Source: Closterium sp. NIES-65 (lineage: Eukaryota > Streptophyta > Zygnematophyceae > Desmidiales > Closteriaceae). From it: 64,000 nucleotides of DNA. The notes beneath the pieces are model-generated. The model worked only from the letters and a program-made list of their open reading frames with translations. It was not told where the DNA came from and made no database searches. The first letter of the stretch is position 1; every line of letters begins with the position of its first letter. Made by a program: the position numbers and the translations under genes. Positions 1 through 12,976 of this stretch are shown here, one piece after another. The stretch lies in assembly GCA_948144175.1 (NCBI GenBank), contig CANXME010000315.1:47641-111640 (forward strand), written 5' to 3'.

Positions 1-513
1 GTCGCTAGAGCTGGACCCATCGCTACTATCGCCATCACCTTCGTCGTAAGCATGCGACTCCTTCCCGCCGCGTCGCCTTGCCGTTTTCCGCCATAAACGC
101 GAAATGCCTACCCAGCTTTTCTTCCTCTTACGACCAACTCCGTCAGAACCCACTAAATTGTCCACTTCGGAATCATCCCGGTCGTTTCTCTCTAAAAGCT
201 TCCTGTCCAGCCACGAACTGGGAGGTTCATGGTTACTCTCGCCACCATCTCGCCGCGCGGGGTCAGCAGCAGCGAAATCGTAACCGTCAGAAGCTCCCAG
301 GCTTGCGACAGCCGCACAACTGCTGCTGCCCTCGCTGCTGCCGGCGAAACCCTTCCGGTCGTCAACATTACCGGCGGCAGCCGCAGCTTGCCTTCGCGTC
401 ATGTATTCCTGGGGACGCGTGGAGCGAACGGAGTTGCTTGCGCTGAGATGCTCGGACACGTCGGGCGAAGATTCCGCGGAAGGTGATGCGAACACACTCA
501 TTTCCGCCATCAT
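1..513 (-). CDS. Unrecognised protein, N-terminal part, runs off the window
   Basis: An open minus-strand frame runs from ATG at 513 to base 1 without a stop (171 codons) and continues beyond the window. I do not recognise the protein. It begins with a Ser/Ala-rich, low-complexity segment. A basic cluster follows around residues 127-152 (GRKRKKSW, then WRKTARRRGGK), resembling a nuclear localisation signal, and then an acidic Asp/Ser run ending in SSDGSSSSD. Two ATG codons lie in tandem at 513 and 510. Such composition is common in nuclear regulatory proteins, but no domain is visible here. The frame is supported only by its length and codon-like composition, so it may not be coding. Confidence 0.5.
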   Translation of the reverse strand, partial: MMAEMSVFASPSAESSPDVSEHLSASNSVRSTRPQEYMTRRQAAAAAGNVDDRKGFAGSSEGSSSCAAVASLGASDGYDFAAADPARRDGGESNHEPPSSWLDRKLLERNDRDDSEVDNLVGSDGVGRKRKKSWVGISRLWRKTARRRGGKESHAYDEGDGDSSDGSSSSD

Positions 514-2830
514 AGAAATCTGGAAATCATATCTAAAACTAGGATTTTCGACGCAAGCTTCAAGTGGATATAATTATGTATTTTACGCAAGTTCTATAAC
601 GACTTAACAGGGTTTTCGACGCGAGCTGTCAGTCTCACAGTTCGAATGCGATAGCCGACAGCGGAATAAGCGGTCTGTCTATTAGCTTCAGCTATCTCGT
701 TTCCATGCTGCAAATAAAATCGTAAATTAGGTGCGCAGAGATGATACATGACCTAGCCGCCTACGACGGCTCCTCCTCGCACAACTACTCTTCAGACGAC
801 TGCGATGACGATGATAGATAACAAGCCGAAACGCAGGACAAGTCTTGAAAAATGTGGGAGGATGGCGTAGGAGAGAAAGACGGGGGAAGTTGGATCATCT
901 TGCAGGGATGCACTGTAGCGTGCTCGATGTTCCCGGGGAGGACACGGAATGATGGTCACAATAGGGACTGCGATGCGAAGCGAAGAATGACAATGAAGGG
1001 TGGTGCAGCAGTGTCGTGTTCTGTTTCAAAAATTAGGACCGAGATGCAACAGACAGACAGGGTTGGGGAGGAGGGGGAGGAAGCTGGGCAGCGGGCAAAT
1101 CGGCTGCTCCTATCAAGCAAGCGAGGGGTGGAGGGGGTTGCCACGTGTACCTGATCGCACAAGCCGAGCGCCAGCGCACAAGTGGGCAACCCTAGATTCT
1201 GGGGCACACCCAAATTGACTGCTTGCGATCAGTTGCCGTGCATTGATTGCTCAGCTTCCAGCGAAAACGTCCTTCCGTTATCCGGAAAGTCGACGGATGA
1301 ACTCAAGGGTCGCTGTACAACTGTAGAACGGTCAATGCTGCAGTTGAGTCAGAGAGGGTGGCGCAACATTGATATTTCCGAATCAGCATGTTTCGTGACG
1401 TTTTTAAGTGTCACAACTTAGCAGCAGCATTGGAAATGGATGGAAAACTCTTAGGCGAGGGAGCAACAGCAAACAGACACGAGATAATGATACAGAAGCA
1501 CAATTGCAGTTCGGAAATCAAACTCGGCTTGAACCACATTGTGCCAACGAAGAAGCGCTAAGTGACAGGAGAAGACTTCGGGTAGGGCAAACACGATTTA
1601 TACCTCCCGTAATAGATCAATTTACAGTATCACGCCCTTCTCTCTTGCCACACCATTCCCCTGGCACCTAGGGTGCACCAGGAGGTACTGGTGCTCAACC
1701 AAATGTCACATGCTCGCAGAAAATGTGTTTTTGGGTTGCGAAGCAACCTAATACGATCGTTATGTACAATTTTTTTTTTCCAGTCCTCAATATTTTAAAA
1801 AATAGAGGATGGAAAAAATAAAGTGAACGGTACCGTACTAGCTAAGTGACTGACTGCTATGTATCTGCCGCGTCAATTTACCATGTGCTGAACCACATTC
1901 CTTCTCATTTCGTAGTTTACTTTGACTGAACCTATATTACATGAGTCGCCCAAATGATGAACTGTGAACGCGTAACTGTTTATTCCGTGATGCATGTCTG
2001 ATGATGATATAAGTAGATGAAGTAAATGCAAATGCATTAGTATAATGCATATTCTACCGGTAATGAAATAAATGCACAGCATGATGGAAGTGCGTAACAG
2101 TTAATTGACGCAGACCCTATGCTACCGCATCCCCTGCCTAGCATGGGGGGGAGCTCAATAGCATAATTTCTGAATCATCCAACTGTTACATGAAACAACA
2201 CAATCTATGTGATCTAAAAAACGGGTCAATTCCATCAAATCCAGTTCGAATGGACACACTCACTCAGTGCGCAAAGAACCTTCTCGGAAATGATAGTTTG
2301 ATCCCAATTTTTAAACCCCACAGACATGTGTTATTAATGCAATAGAAACATGAATGAAAACGCATACGCACACAACACAACGCATACACATCATCATACA
2401 CATTCACACATACACGCACACACGAAGCCAACTAACAAAGCATATTAACCGCAGATGAAATAGAAACCTAAATCACCAAGACATTATGTATCCTATACTG
2501 TAAGTCACAAGCAATATCAGTCTACTCCTCATATTGAGCTCGACTGCCTGAAAAGTAAGACAAAGCTGGGTTGAGGAAAGGAAGGCAAATGGGAAATAAC
2601 AAGGCATAATGAAATTACGAGAAAAAGGAATAATGAAGAAACAAATGAAACAATACAAGGGCCAAGAAAAACGCCATGAGCATTGAAGGGTTAGAGCTGA
2701 CAAATAACAAGGAGAAAATGTACTAAGGCATAAAACGAAAGTAAAGAACGAGAACAAAGGGAAAAACACATAACGGGACAGTAAACGAACGAAAAGAATA
2801 TAACAAATACGTTGACCGAGAACAACGGAG
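514..2830. other. Non-coding interval
   Basis: No reading frame here looks like a gene. The interval should contain the promoter of the gene at 1-513. It holds an AT-rich inverted repeat near 1770-1820 and is otherwise unremarkable. Confidence 0.5.
1770..1820. repeat. AT-rich inverted repeat (hairpin)
   Basis: A left arm reading TTTTTTCCAGTCCTCAATATT is mirrored by AAATAGAGGATGGAAAAAA, giving a near-perfect stem of about 20 bp. Just upstream (about 1735-1749) lies GGGTTGCGAAGCAAC, whose reverse complement occurs at about 4549-4563. It may be the remnant of a foldback element. Confidence 0.45.
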
Positions 2831-2837
2831 ACCGAGA

Positions 2838-3690
<853 letters not shown>

Positions 3691-3699
3691 AAGAGAATG

Positions 3700-5380
3700 C
3701 TCCAACCTAATAATTTAACTCTCTGAACATAATTGTTAATAATCTTGTCAAATTTCAATTAAGGAAGAGGAATAAATCAAGAAACAGCGTACGGAAGAAG
3801 ACAAAAGTAAGAGCAAGAGCTGAAAAGAGCAAGCAAGTAGAATGTAAATCGAAATAAAGGAGAGAACAAAAGTACGGTGCATAACCTAGGAAGAAAGGGA
3901 GGTTAAGAAACAAAATACGTCTACATCTCGTTTAAAAAAAAACAACTCTCAACCAAATGAGCTAAACTAGAGCCCACTCTCAACTAGAATGAACTTAAGA
4001 ATAGAGAGAATGAGGCTTACCTTAACTAGGAGTTATAGTCTGAGTGGTGTGAGTGGCGTGAGTGGCGTGAGGGACGGGGAGAAGCTAGAGTAGTCTGACT
4101 AGGTGGAAGAGAAACGGAGGAAAAAGACATGTGACGAAACCCTAGAATGGGAAGTTTCTTATTGCATTAAAGAACAATATTAAGTTTTGCCAGATCTAAA
4201 CATGGGTTGTATAGCATAGCTCTGTCGACGTCGTCGTTATCGCGAAGGTCGGGAGTTCGAAACTGATCATGGCCGATGATTCGGTTAAAAAACGCTCTTC
4301 CTTTCTGTAGTTTTATTTGTTTCAGATTTTCAGTCACCCTAAAACCAAATCATATGAACACAACAAGAATAACTTACCCTAAACAACCACACCCATCTGT
4401 TATGTACACCCTTTCATTTGTATACTACCATATTACATGAAACATGTATCTATGAATAGCAATGATTCAGCAAATATCAAAGTCATGTTACGATATTATA
4501 TAATTCTCACTATAGATCAGATGTATCTAAAAATAACAGTGTAATGTTGCTTCGCAACCCTAAGACGATTTCGTCGCCTCTTGTTTTTTTTTTTGTTGGA
4601 CGGCTCGTGCGCCAAGTCAGCACCTCAGGGTTGGGGGTCCGTTTGAAGAAATCATAAGTTGGTGCTTGTAAATATATTATCTTACACTCAATATTCCATA
4701 AACTGCAATTGAGTATGAAACACTGGCACTGACCTAGATGCTATGAGCCTAAAGGTATCAGCCTAACGTGGAAACTTCAATCCTGGCTGTATAGCATGTT
4801 GTTTAGTACCATGGTCCATGTCTCATTGGGCCCGTATGCTCATACAAGCTACCTAGTCCAGCCCTTTTTGGAACACATTCACTCAAGAAGTGCATAAATA
4901 CAGCACCGTTGGGCAAGCATTGAGTGGAACTTAGAAGGAAGAAATTTGCCAGCAATGTTGCAGCCTTACACATCCCCACATACTGTATCCGACATCACAT
5001 GGACTCAGTGTGGCCATATACCCGTTCCTAGCTGGATTGTGATGCGAATACACGACTATTGTTGAAAAACAAATGCTATAATGAAAAGAACTAATTGCAC
5101 TCAAGGCGAATCAAACCCAAAGACACGGAAGACACCTGCGACAAGGACACAAACAGGAAGTATGTACGGTACAGTATTATTGAAGATATAGGAGCCACAA
5201 TCCTTCCACTTCACACAGCGAATGCCACTACACACCGCACTCCACACTCTATGTCATGCCACCACAGGCACTCCACTCCACATGAGTGCGAAGCAGACTC
5301 AAAAAGAGAACAAATGCTGCTCGAAAAGCATATGTGAGCAACTGGCAATGCAGCCGCTCCCTACGGTTCCACCTCGAAAT
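3700..5380. other. Non-coding AT-rich interval
   Basis: No credible gene is visible. The stretch contains the tRNA-like segment near 4205-4300 and the GTTGCTTCGCAAC motif near 4550. Confidence 0.5.
4205..4300 (+). other. Possible tRNA-derived (SINE-like) segment
   Basis: TATAGCATAGCTCTG resembles a Pol III A box. About 35 bases downstream, GGGAGTTCGAAACTG resembles a B box. There is no convincing acceptor stem, so an intact tRNA gene is unlikely. A second A/B-box-like pair lies near 46930-46985. Confidence 0.25.
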
Positions 5381-5385
5381 GTGTC

Positions 5386-5518
5386 ACAGGGGGCGATCGA
5401 TCATCCGAAGGGTCGTCTTTGTGGGGTTAGAAAAGGCTCTGAAAGCTGCGATTGCAATTAGCGTGATTACACTGCGGTGGCGGATCGATATTGGACGATC
5501 AATCGCCCCCTGTGACGC
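5386..5518. mobile_element. MITE-like inverted repeat
   Basis: TCACAGGGGGCGATCGATCA at the left is mirrored by the complement of GATCAATCGCCCCCTGTGA at the right, about 95 bp apart. The arms continue for about 24 bp with two mismatches. No target duplication is obvious and no protein is encoded. The short length and TIR-like ends suggest a miniature DNA transposon. Confidence 0.5.
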
Positions 5519-5593
5519 GTCCCCAAGGCACCTCACCGAGAGGGGCAAATAAGCACTTTGCTTTTTCATGGCAACAGCCAATAAGCAGGCTCA

Positions 5594-5940
5594 CTCGCCC
5601 CAGTAAGGGTGTTTGCCATCGTCGTCAGAGGCATACGCCATAGTCAGAGGCATACGCCATAGTCAGAGGCATACGCCATAGTCAGAGGCATACGCCATAG
5701 TCAGAGGCATACGCCATAGTCAGAGGCATACGCCATAGTCAGAGGCATACGCCATAGTCAGAGGCATACGCCATAGTCAGAGGCATACGCAATAGTCAGA
5801 GGCATACGCCATAGTCAGAGGCATACGCCATAGTCAGAGGCATACGCCATAGTCAGAGGCATACGCCATAGTCAGAGGCATACGCCAAAGTCAGAGGCAT
5901 ACGCCAGCTGCGGGTGCTTGGGGTTCCACTCGAGTCATTT
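5594..5940. repeat. 19-bp minisatellite grown inside a copy of the last THOC3 exon
   Basis: About 14-15 copies of a 19-bp unit (core GAGGCATACGCCATAGTCA) lie between two fragments that match exon 10 of the THOC3 gene. On the minus strand, the flanks read AWNP-like sequence before and DDDGKH after the array, so the array amplifies the codons for AYASD. In this copy the frame would end at a TGA soon after DDDGKHPYWGE. Confidence 0.85.
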
Positions 5941-5997
5941 CAGTCAGGGCCAGGCCCCCTAAGGCACAAAAAGGCAATGCTTTCATCGCAACCAGGT

Positions 5998-6041
5998 GAC
6001 TTTTGAGTCGACTCAAAGAGGTGACTTTTGAGTCGACTCAA
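5998..6041. repeat. Tandem pair of TCGA-centred palindromes
   Basis: Two copies of GACTTTTGAGTCGACTCA lie 23 bp apart, between the two decayed copies of THOC3 exon 10. Confidence 0.85.
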
Positions 6042-6217
6042 TAACAACCAAGAGGCTCACTCACCTGGGGATGAGTGCTTGCCATCGTCGTCACATGCAT
6101 ATGCGAGGAGCAGGTGCTTGGGGTTCCACTCAGATCATTCCAGTCCAAGCAGCACCCCTGAGGCATAAAACAGAAGTGCTCTTGGGGCAACAAAGTACTA
6201 GCAGCAGGCTCACTCAC

Positions 6218-9200
6218 CCGGGGATGAGTGCTTGCCATCGTCGTCAGAGGCATATGCGAGGAGCAGGTGCTTGGGATTCCACTCCACACTGTTCATCGCC
6301 GCCCAGGATGGGATCTGATGCACCGACCGCCCCGTCTCCACCTCCGCCTGTTGTTGGAAGGGGATCCGGAGGAGAGGGTTGGGCGGCAGAGCATAGGACG
6401 TGGGGAATGCGGGGGAAAGAGAGGGATGGAGGGGATGTGTGAGGTCTGGGGGCTTACATCGCTGAGATGAATCTTGTGCTGAGATCTGGGGTGGCTTGCA
6501 TGAGATAGGGAAGAAGGATGGGGGAATTTTGCGCTGAGTTTAGAACAGTTTGGGAGGCGGGAGAGGGTGGTGAAGGAGGGAAGACAGGAGACAGGGATGG
6601 AGGGAGGCAATGGCGTGGTAGCTGCATGCACGGTGTGTTCTATGCACGGTGTGTTCTATGCACGGTGTGTTCTATGCACGGTGTGTTCTATGCACGGTGT
6701 GTTCTATGCACGGTGTTTTCTATGCACGGTGTGTTCTATGCATGGTGTGTTCTATGCATGGTGTGTTCTATGCATGGTGTGTTCTATGCATGGTGTGTTC
6801 TATGCATGGTGTGTTCTATGCATGGTGTGTTCTATGCACGGTGTGTTCTATGCATGGTGTGTTTTATGCACGGTGTGTTCTATGCACGGTGTGCATGCAT
6901 GATACACCGGCACAATGAGTGAGCTCGCAAGATACAGCACTATACATGCATGCTGCATGGCCCACAGTGCTGCACGGCCCACAGTGCTGCACGGCCCACA
7001 GTGCTGCACGGCCCACAGTGCTGCACGGCTCACAACACGGCACGCCTTACAATGTCAACAAAGAGGTCTTCACTAGCAGACGCGAGATACCGCCCATCGT
7101 GGCTGAAGCTGACAGTGCGTACGGGCCATCTGAGGAAGAGTGGTTGAGAAGGGAAGGGAAGGGAAGGGAGATGCATTGACCGAAGGGGGAAATAAGGGGA
7201 TTGGAGGTTGGATGGGATGGGACGCATGAGCCGCTCGAGTTGACAGCAAAGCCTCCAACTACGCCTTATAACAAAGCCTTATAACAAACTACGAGAATGG
7301 AGGGTAGGAAGGGACCATTTTTGAGACGCCTTAAAAACGGAAAGGGGGAACGGACAAAGCTGACTTTTGAGTCGACTCAAAGGGATGAAGGAGGGACGAC
7401 TTTTCAAAAAGGGACGAATTAATGAGCCACTGGAGTTGACAACAAGGAGAGGCGGAGCGGCATTGGAACATTGTGGGCACTAGCCAGCCATGGTAGGGGG
7501 CACAGGGGGCAGGCAGATATGAACGAAGCATGCAGCCTGACAGGTGCTGCTCACTCAATGGTGTGAGGGTGCAGACACACAATGTGTGCTGTATGTTGCA
7601 CACAACAGGGCACTTGGTACGTACTCGTGCATGCACTTATCAACTCTCTCGAGGCGTGTGAAGGTGCGCTCACACAGCATGTGCCGCATGTCCCACAGGG
7701 CGAGACACTTGATAGTCACTCGGGACATGCATACTGTTCAACTCACTCTAATCGTGTGAAGGTGCGCACACACAGCATGTGCTGCATGTCCCACAGGCTC
7801 ACCAGTGCGTCTGCACTGCCCGCTGCAAAGTACCTGTGGGTGATGGTGATGGTGGGGGGAGATGGCGTGGCGTGGAGAAGGAGACAGGGGAGGAGATATG
7901 AGGACTTGTGGTGGTGCCGATGGTCCCATCGGCTCGGCTCACCAGCAGTCTGCACTACCTGCTGCAAAGTACCTGCAAGCTGATGGTGATGTGAAAGGAG
8001 AAAACGGGAAAGAAAGAGAACGGGAAAGAAAGAGAACAGGAAAGAAAGGAGACGGAGAAATTGAAGTGTGCGGGGAAGGGATGAGAAGAAGCGGAAGGGA
8101 ATAAGGAAGAAGAAAAGAACTTCAATGGAGCAAGTGGAAAACATACCGAAAAGCATTTTTAGATAAGCAGACGGGAAACTATATCGCAGAAGAGAGGATA
8201 ACATGTGCAATGCAACTACATGCTTACATCCTCCTCACGCCCTCCCATACACACCCTCACTCTACCACTTCATTTTCTGATCGACTGACAAATCGCACTC
8301 CCACTCGCACTTCCACACACATTCCCCTCATCACACACTCCCTCCCTCCCACCGGCCACTCTACCACCTCCCTTATGCAATGCCTCAAACACACGCACCT
8401 GCCAAGGGGGTCAATGGCCAGCGAATACACCCCTGCTGTGTGTGCGTGCAGGGTGTCTAGTGTCTGCAGGGAGGGGTAACCCAAAACTTCCACTGCACCT
8501 GCAAATTGAGGTGTGGAGAGAATTTGAGGTGTGGTGGAGAATGGGGTGTGGTTGAGTTGAGGTGTGATGGGAAGTCGATGTGCAAAAGGAAGGTGAGTGA
8601 GTCAATGTTAGTTTTGAGGCGCCTCAAAACTGAAGGAAGGTGAGCGAGTCAACGCCAGGGGCCGGGTTGATGCCACCGAACGGACAGTTGCTCAGTCCCA
8701 CGGCTCATCAGCGCACCACAGCCACACCGTTTTGCACCGCACTCCACACCTGTGCACCGGAGCTCACCTGTGCCGGTTGTGACAAGGAAGATGGACCCTG
8801 TTCGGTCCCACGCGAACTCGTTCAGCTGCCCAGGGTACAGGTGGGTGGGAGAGAGACAGTGAGAGGCAGGGAAACAGCATGCAGACAGGTGAGAAGCGAG
8901 GCTGAACTGGACGGTGGGCGGAAGCGGAGAGGTAAGAAGAGGATACAGGAGACAGGGGGAATAGACGGAGGTATTGGTGTGAATGTGAGAGCCGTAAAAC
9001 GAACTCAGCTGCAATAAGTGGGGGCCAGGCAGAGATGCGGGTGAGGCAGAGAAGGGGCAATGGTTAAGAATGGCTGACCTCGTAGGTGAACTTGCGCTTG
9101 TGGATAGGCTTCAGCTTCCTCACATCCAGAATAGTCAACTCGTCCGCCTGCAGCATGCATGCAACCCCAGGCACCATGCATGCATGCATGCAACCCCAGG

Positions 9201-12200
9201 CACCATGCATGCATGCATGCAACACCAGGCACCATGCATGCATGCATGAAACGAAGTAGGTGAGGTGAGCGGTCTATCCATGAAACGAAGTAGGTGAGGT
9301 GAGCGGTCTATCCATGAAACGAAGTAGGTGAGGTGAGCGGTCTATCCATGAAACGAAGTAGGTGAGGTGAGCGGTCTATCCATGAAACGAAGTAGGTGAG
9401 GTGAGCGGTTTATCCATGAAACGAAGTAGGTGAGGTGAGCGGTCTATCCATGAAACGAAGTAGGTGAGGTGAGCGGTCTATCCATGAAACGAAGTAGGTG
9501 AGGTGAGCGGTCTATCCATGAAACGAAGTAGGTGAGGTGAGCGGTCTATCCATGAAACGAAGTAGGTGAGGTGAGCGGTCTATCCATGAAACGAAGTAGG
9601 TGAGGTGAGCGGTCTATCCATGAAACGAAGTAGGTGAGGTGAGCGGTCTATCCATGAAACGAAGTAGGTGAGGTGAGCGGTCTATCCATGAAACGAAGTA
9701 GGTGAGGTGAGCGGTCTATCCATGAAACGAAGTAGGTGAGGTGAGCGGTCTATCCATGAAACGAAGTAGGTGAGGTGAGCGGTCTATCCATGAAACGAAG
9801 TAGGTGAGGTGAGCGGTCTATCCATGAAACGAAGTAGGTGAGGTGAGCGGTCTATCCATGAAACGAAGTAGGTGAGGTGAGCGGTCTATCCATGAAACGA
9901 AGTAGGTGAGGTGAGCGGTCTATCCATGAAACGAAGTAGGTGAGGTGAGCGGTCTATCCATGAAACGAAGTAGGTGAGGTGAGCGGTCTATCCATGAAAC
10001 GAAGTAGGTGAGGTGAGCGGTCTATCCATGAAACGTCAGGCTTTGACACGACCGACTGACATCGAAGCAACTAGAATGTCAGTAGCTTGGCTGTAGTGTC
10101 AAGCCATTAGTGACCTAACTCACAGCGCAGCCCATTCACTCACATCACAAGACAGCTCACTAGCATAGTACGGAAGGTTGACGTTACAATACCACCCACA
10201 GCACAGCACGTTAGAACACACGTTACAGTACAGCACTTTCACGTTACAGTACAGCACTTTCACGTTACAGTACAGCACTTTCACGTCACAGTACAGCACT
10301 TTCACGTTACAGTACAGCAATTTCACGTTACAGTACAGCAGACTCACGCTGTTGCCCACAGCGATGTGCGTGCCATCAGGCTTGTACGTGACGTTGATGT
10401 TCTCGCCCTTTAGAGTCACACTCTGCTGACACCTGGCCGCTGACATGGCAAGGAGAGGAACACACAACGGACAGAAGACAGCAGCACTTGTGCAAAATGA
10501 ACAAATAAGAATACTCATGAAATGTTTGCGTGTGTGCATGTGTGCATTGCATGAACGTGCACGTGCACGAATAAGGATAACCGAAGATCTGCACAACATC
10601 TTAAGATGTTTTGAAGATTTGCAAAACATCATCAGATTGCTGCGTGTAACCTTCACTCCCATCTCGCGTGTCGCCAATGTGAACAAATTTGTCTTGAGAC
10701 AGTCTGGACACGAGTAGGTCCAGATGGAGGGGACGTTTGAGAATTCTTAAAAGTGATTTTCATATAACACGTCTGGACACAAGCAGGTCCAGATGGTCTT
10801 GAAGAACTTTTGAAGCGCCTCAAACTCCGCCCATACCATGCGCCCTTCACTCCCATCACATCACACTGCACCCGCACGCATCCGAAAGCGTACCCCCTGC
10901 ACTCACATCCTATCCCACACCCCCTGCACTCACATCCCATCCCACACCCCCTGCACTCACATCGTGTGTCCCAGATGCGCACGGACTTGTCTTGAGGCGC
11001 GGACGCAAGGAGGTCCGTCCGGGTGGGTGGGGGAGGAGACTCTGAGGCGCCTCAACATGCGTCCCATACCATGCACCCTGCACGCTTATCCCATCCCACA
11101 CCCCCTGCACTCACATCGTGTGTCCCAGATGCGCACGGACTTGTCTTGAGGCGCGGACGCAAGGAGGTCCGTCCGGGTGGGTGGGGGAGGAGACTCTGAG
11201 GCGCCTCAACATGCGTCCCATACCATGCACCCTGCACGCTTATCCCATCCCACACCCCCTGCACTCACATCGTGTGTCCCAGATGCGCACGGACTTGTCT
11301 TGAGAAGCAGACGCAAGGAGGTCAGGGTGGAGGGGGTCCCAGCACAGGTTGTCCACACTCTCGCTGTGGCCCCTCAACTCCACCTCCCGATGCTTGCTCT
11401 GCACCATGGCACATAGTATGACATGACATTCCATGACATGTCATCACATGAATGACATGACATGATATGTCAGAGTGGTGAAAGGGGCCTCTTTCCCAGC
11501 ACAAGTTGTCACCACTCTCGCTGTGACCCCTCAACTCCACCTCCCGCTGCTTGCTCTGCAGCACCACGGGCAGCACGTGAACGGCATGACACGACAACGA
11601 TGGGAGGAATGAGGCGGATGGAGGCTCAGAGTCGGTCGGATCGGAAACGTTACACTGGGATGGGGTGCTGGACTGGGATGGGGTGTTGGACTGACTGGAA
11701 TGAAACTTAACAAATGGAATGGGGCGTTGCCAGGCTGACTCACGGAGTTTGATTGGCCGCTCGGATCCACTTGCCACACGCGAATGGTTTGGTCCACCGA
11801 ACCTGACCCGAGCTTCTCGCCGAGGCAGTTCCACACCACCGAATGCACCTGGGTCAGAGAAAGAGAAAAACGTCATAATGAAACACAGAAAATGATGCAT
11901 TCAACGTTCTTTGGAACGGAATCCGTGTTACCTTGACCTAGCATCCTTTCCCTTCCCCTACCTTCAGTTCTGTATGACCTCATTCTGTATGACCTCATTC
12001 TGTATGACCTCATTCTGTATGACCTCATTCTGTATGACCTCATTCTGTATGACCTCATTCTGTATGACCTCATTCTGTATGACCTCATTCTGCATGACCT
12101 CATTCTGTATGACCTCATTCTGTATGACCTCATTCTGTATGACCTCATTCTGTATGACCTCATTCTGTATGACCTCATTCTGTATGACCTCATTCTGTAT

Positions 12201-12976
12201 GACCTCATTCTGTATGACCTCATTCTGTATGACCTCATTCTGTATGACCTCATTCTGTATGACCTCATTCTGTATGACCTCATTCTGTATGACCTCATTC
12301 TGTATGACCTCATTCTGTATGACCTCATTCTGTATGACCTCATTCTGTATGACCTCATTCTGTATGACCTCATTCTGTATGACCTCATTCTGTATGACCT
12401 CATTCTGTATGACCTCATTCTGTATGACCTCATTCTGTATGACCTCATTCTGTCTGTCAACTCCATACCTCCACAAGACCTCATGCCCCCAACACACTCC
12501 TACTCCCCCCCTCTCCCCCGTGCCTCCCACGCGCCTCCAACGCTCCCGCATGCCTCCCACCTGCTTTCTACTCCCTCATTGGTCCACGTGTCTCGTACCT
12601 TCTTCTTGTGCCCAACAAACTCTCGGCTGTACAGGTTCCTAAAAGGGTCCTTTCCCGCTCTTAGTTGCGACGGCAGCGGCGCGGGTGCCGGCGGCTGCTG
12701 TGACTGCCCTTGCGCCTGGCCCTGCCCCTGCGCCTGTCCTTGCGACTGCTGTTGCTGCAGCTGCTGCTGTTGCTGTAGTTGCGCTTGCGCCTGCTGCTGT
12801 TGCGCCTGCTGCTGCGGGTGCGGAAGCGGAGGCTGCGCGGGGGGTCCGCCGGGGTATTGCGCGAATCCGGTTGCGCCGGGGTGCGGCGGAGTGGGGTAGC
12901 GGTGGGGGATGTGGCCGTGTGTGAAGGGTGAGGGGTGGTGCTGCTGGTAGTGCATCGGCCCTCCCATTCCGTACAT
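6218..12976 (-). CDS. THOC3: THO complex subunit 3 (TEX1/THOC3), WD40 protein; 3' end unresolved
   Basis: WD40 propeller subunit of the THO/TREX complex, which couples transcription to mRNA packaging and export in the nucleus. Exons (minus, all GT-AG, phases consistent): 12976-12599, 11848-11744, 11398-11269, 10439-10348, 9147-9079, 8825-8768, 8498-8399, 7833-7747, 7129-7051, 6347-6218; about 409 residues. A Pro/Gln-rich N-terminus of about 110 residues precedes the first blade (FVGHKKKVHSVVWN). Then come GHSESVDNLCWDP, DKSVRIWDTR, GENINVTYKPDGTHIAVGN, ELTILDVRKLKPIHKRKFTYE, TLHAHTAGVYSLAIDP, SADALVSLWDM, SASEDLFVDI and GRSVHQIP...NSVEWNPKHLLLAYAS, collinear with plant TEX1. The usual C-terminal blade end was not found: exon 10 ends in phase 1 at 6218 and is followed by two decayed copies of itself (6150-6084, 5925-5594). 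The Gln-rich head is unusual for the family. Confidence 0.92.
6629..6890. repeat. 16-bp minisatellite
   Basis: About 16 tandem copies of TATGCACGGTGTGTTC, with a subset carrying CATGG instead of CACGG, lie in the 3' part of the THOC3 locus. The repeated Met-His-Gly-Val frames come from the array. Confidence 0.95.
6957..7035. repeat. 17-bp minisatellite
   Basis: Four to five copies of GGCCCACAGTGCTGCAC lie directly downstream (minus sense) of THOC3 exon 9. Confidence 0.9.
7364..7382. repeat. Palindrome of the TTTTGAG-CTCAAAA family (TCGA centre)
   Basis: CTTTTGAGTCGACTCAAAG sits between two diverged copies of a local sequence: ATGAGCCGCTCGAGTTGACA near 7225 and ATGAGCCACTGGAGTTGACA near 7420. 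A decayed family member lies at about 7316-7337. Confidence 0.85.
8611..8630. repeat. Palindrome, GCGC centre
   Basis: GTTTTGAGGCGCCTCAAAAC is a perfect 20-bp palindrome in a THOC3 intron. It separates GGAAGGTGAGTGAGTCAATG (left) from GGAAGGTGAGCGAGTCAACG (right), an obvious local duplication. Confidence 0.9.
9158..9246. repeat. CATG-rich minisatellite
   Basis: Three to four copies of a unit with CATGCATGCATG and AACCCCAGGCACC lie just beside THOC3 exon 5. Confidence 0.9.
9245..10035. repeat. 34-bp minisatellite, about 23 copies
   Basis: An almost error-free head-to-tail array (unit contains GAAACGAAGTAGGTGAGGTG and AGCGGTCTATCC) fills the intron between THOC3 exons 4 and 5. Only one clear variant base was seen, near 9409, which suggests recent expansion. 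There are no unique spacers, so it is not CRISPR-like. Confidence 0.97.
10208..10345. repeat. 21-bp minisatellite next to the THOC3 exon 4 donor
   Basis: About six to seven copies of GTTACAGTACAGCACTTTCAC abut the 5' splice site of exon 4 (minus sense). Confidence 0.9.
10963..11270. repeat. About 145-bp tandem duplication carrying part of THOC3 exon 3
   Basis: Two nearly identical units repeat the 3' part of exon 3 with its splice donor (DKSVRIWDTR then GTGAGT in minus sense). Each unit ends in a degenerate palindrome, CTGAGGCGCCTCA, at about 11041 and 11195. The functional copy is the one at 11269-11398. Confidence 0.9.
11965..12455. repeat. 15-bp minisatellite, about 32 copies
   Basis: TGTATGACCTCATTC is repeated head-to-tail in the first THOC3 intron. 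Because 15 is divisible by 3, it creates long artificial frames on both strands. Confidence 0.97.

Noticed and set aside
9245-10035. CRISPR-like regular array
   Set aside because: Units are directly contiguous with no unique spacers; it is a minisatellite in a eukaryotic intron.
11873-12642. Frames of about 200 residues repeating RSYRM, SFCMT or VIQNE
   Set aside because: Produced by a 15-bp tandem repeat inside a THOC3 intron.
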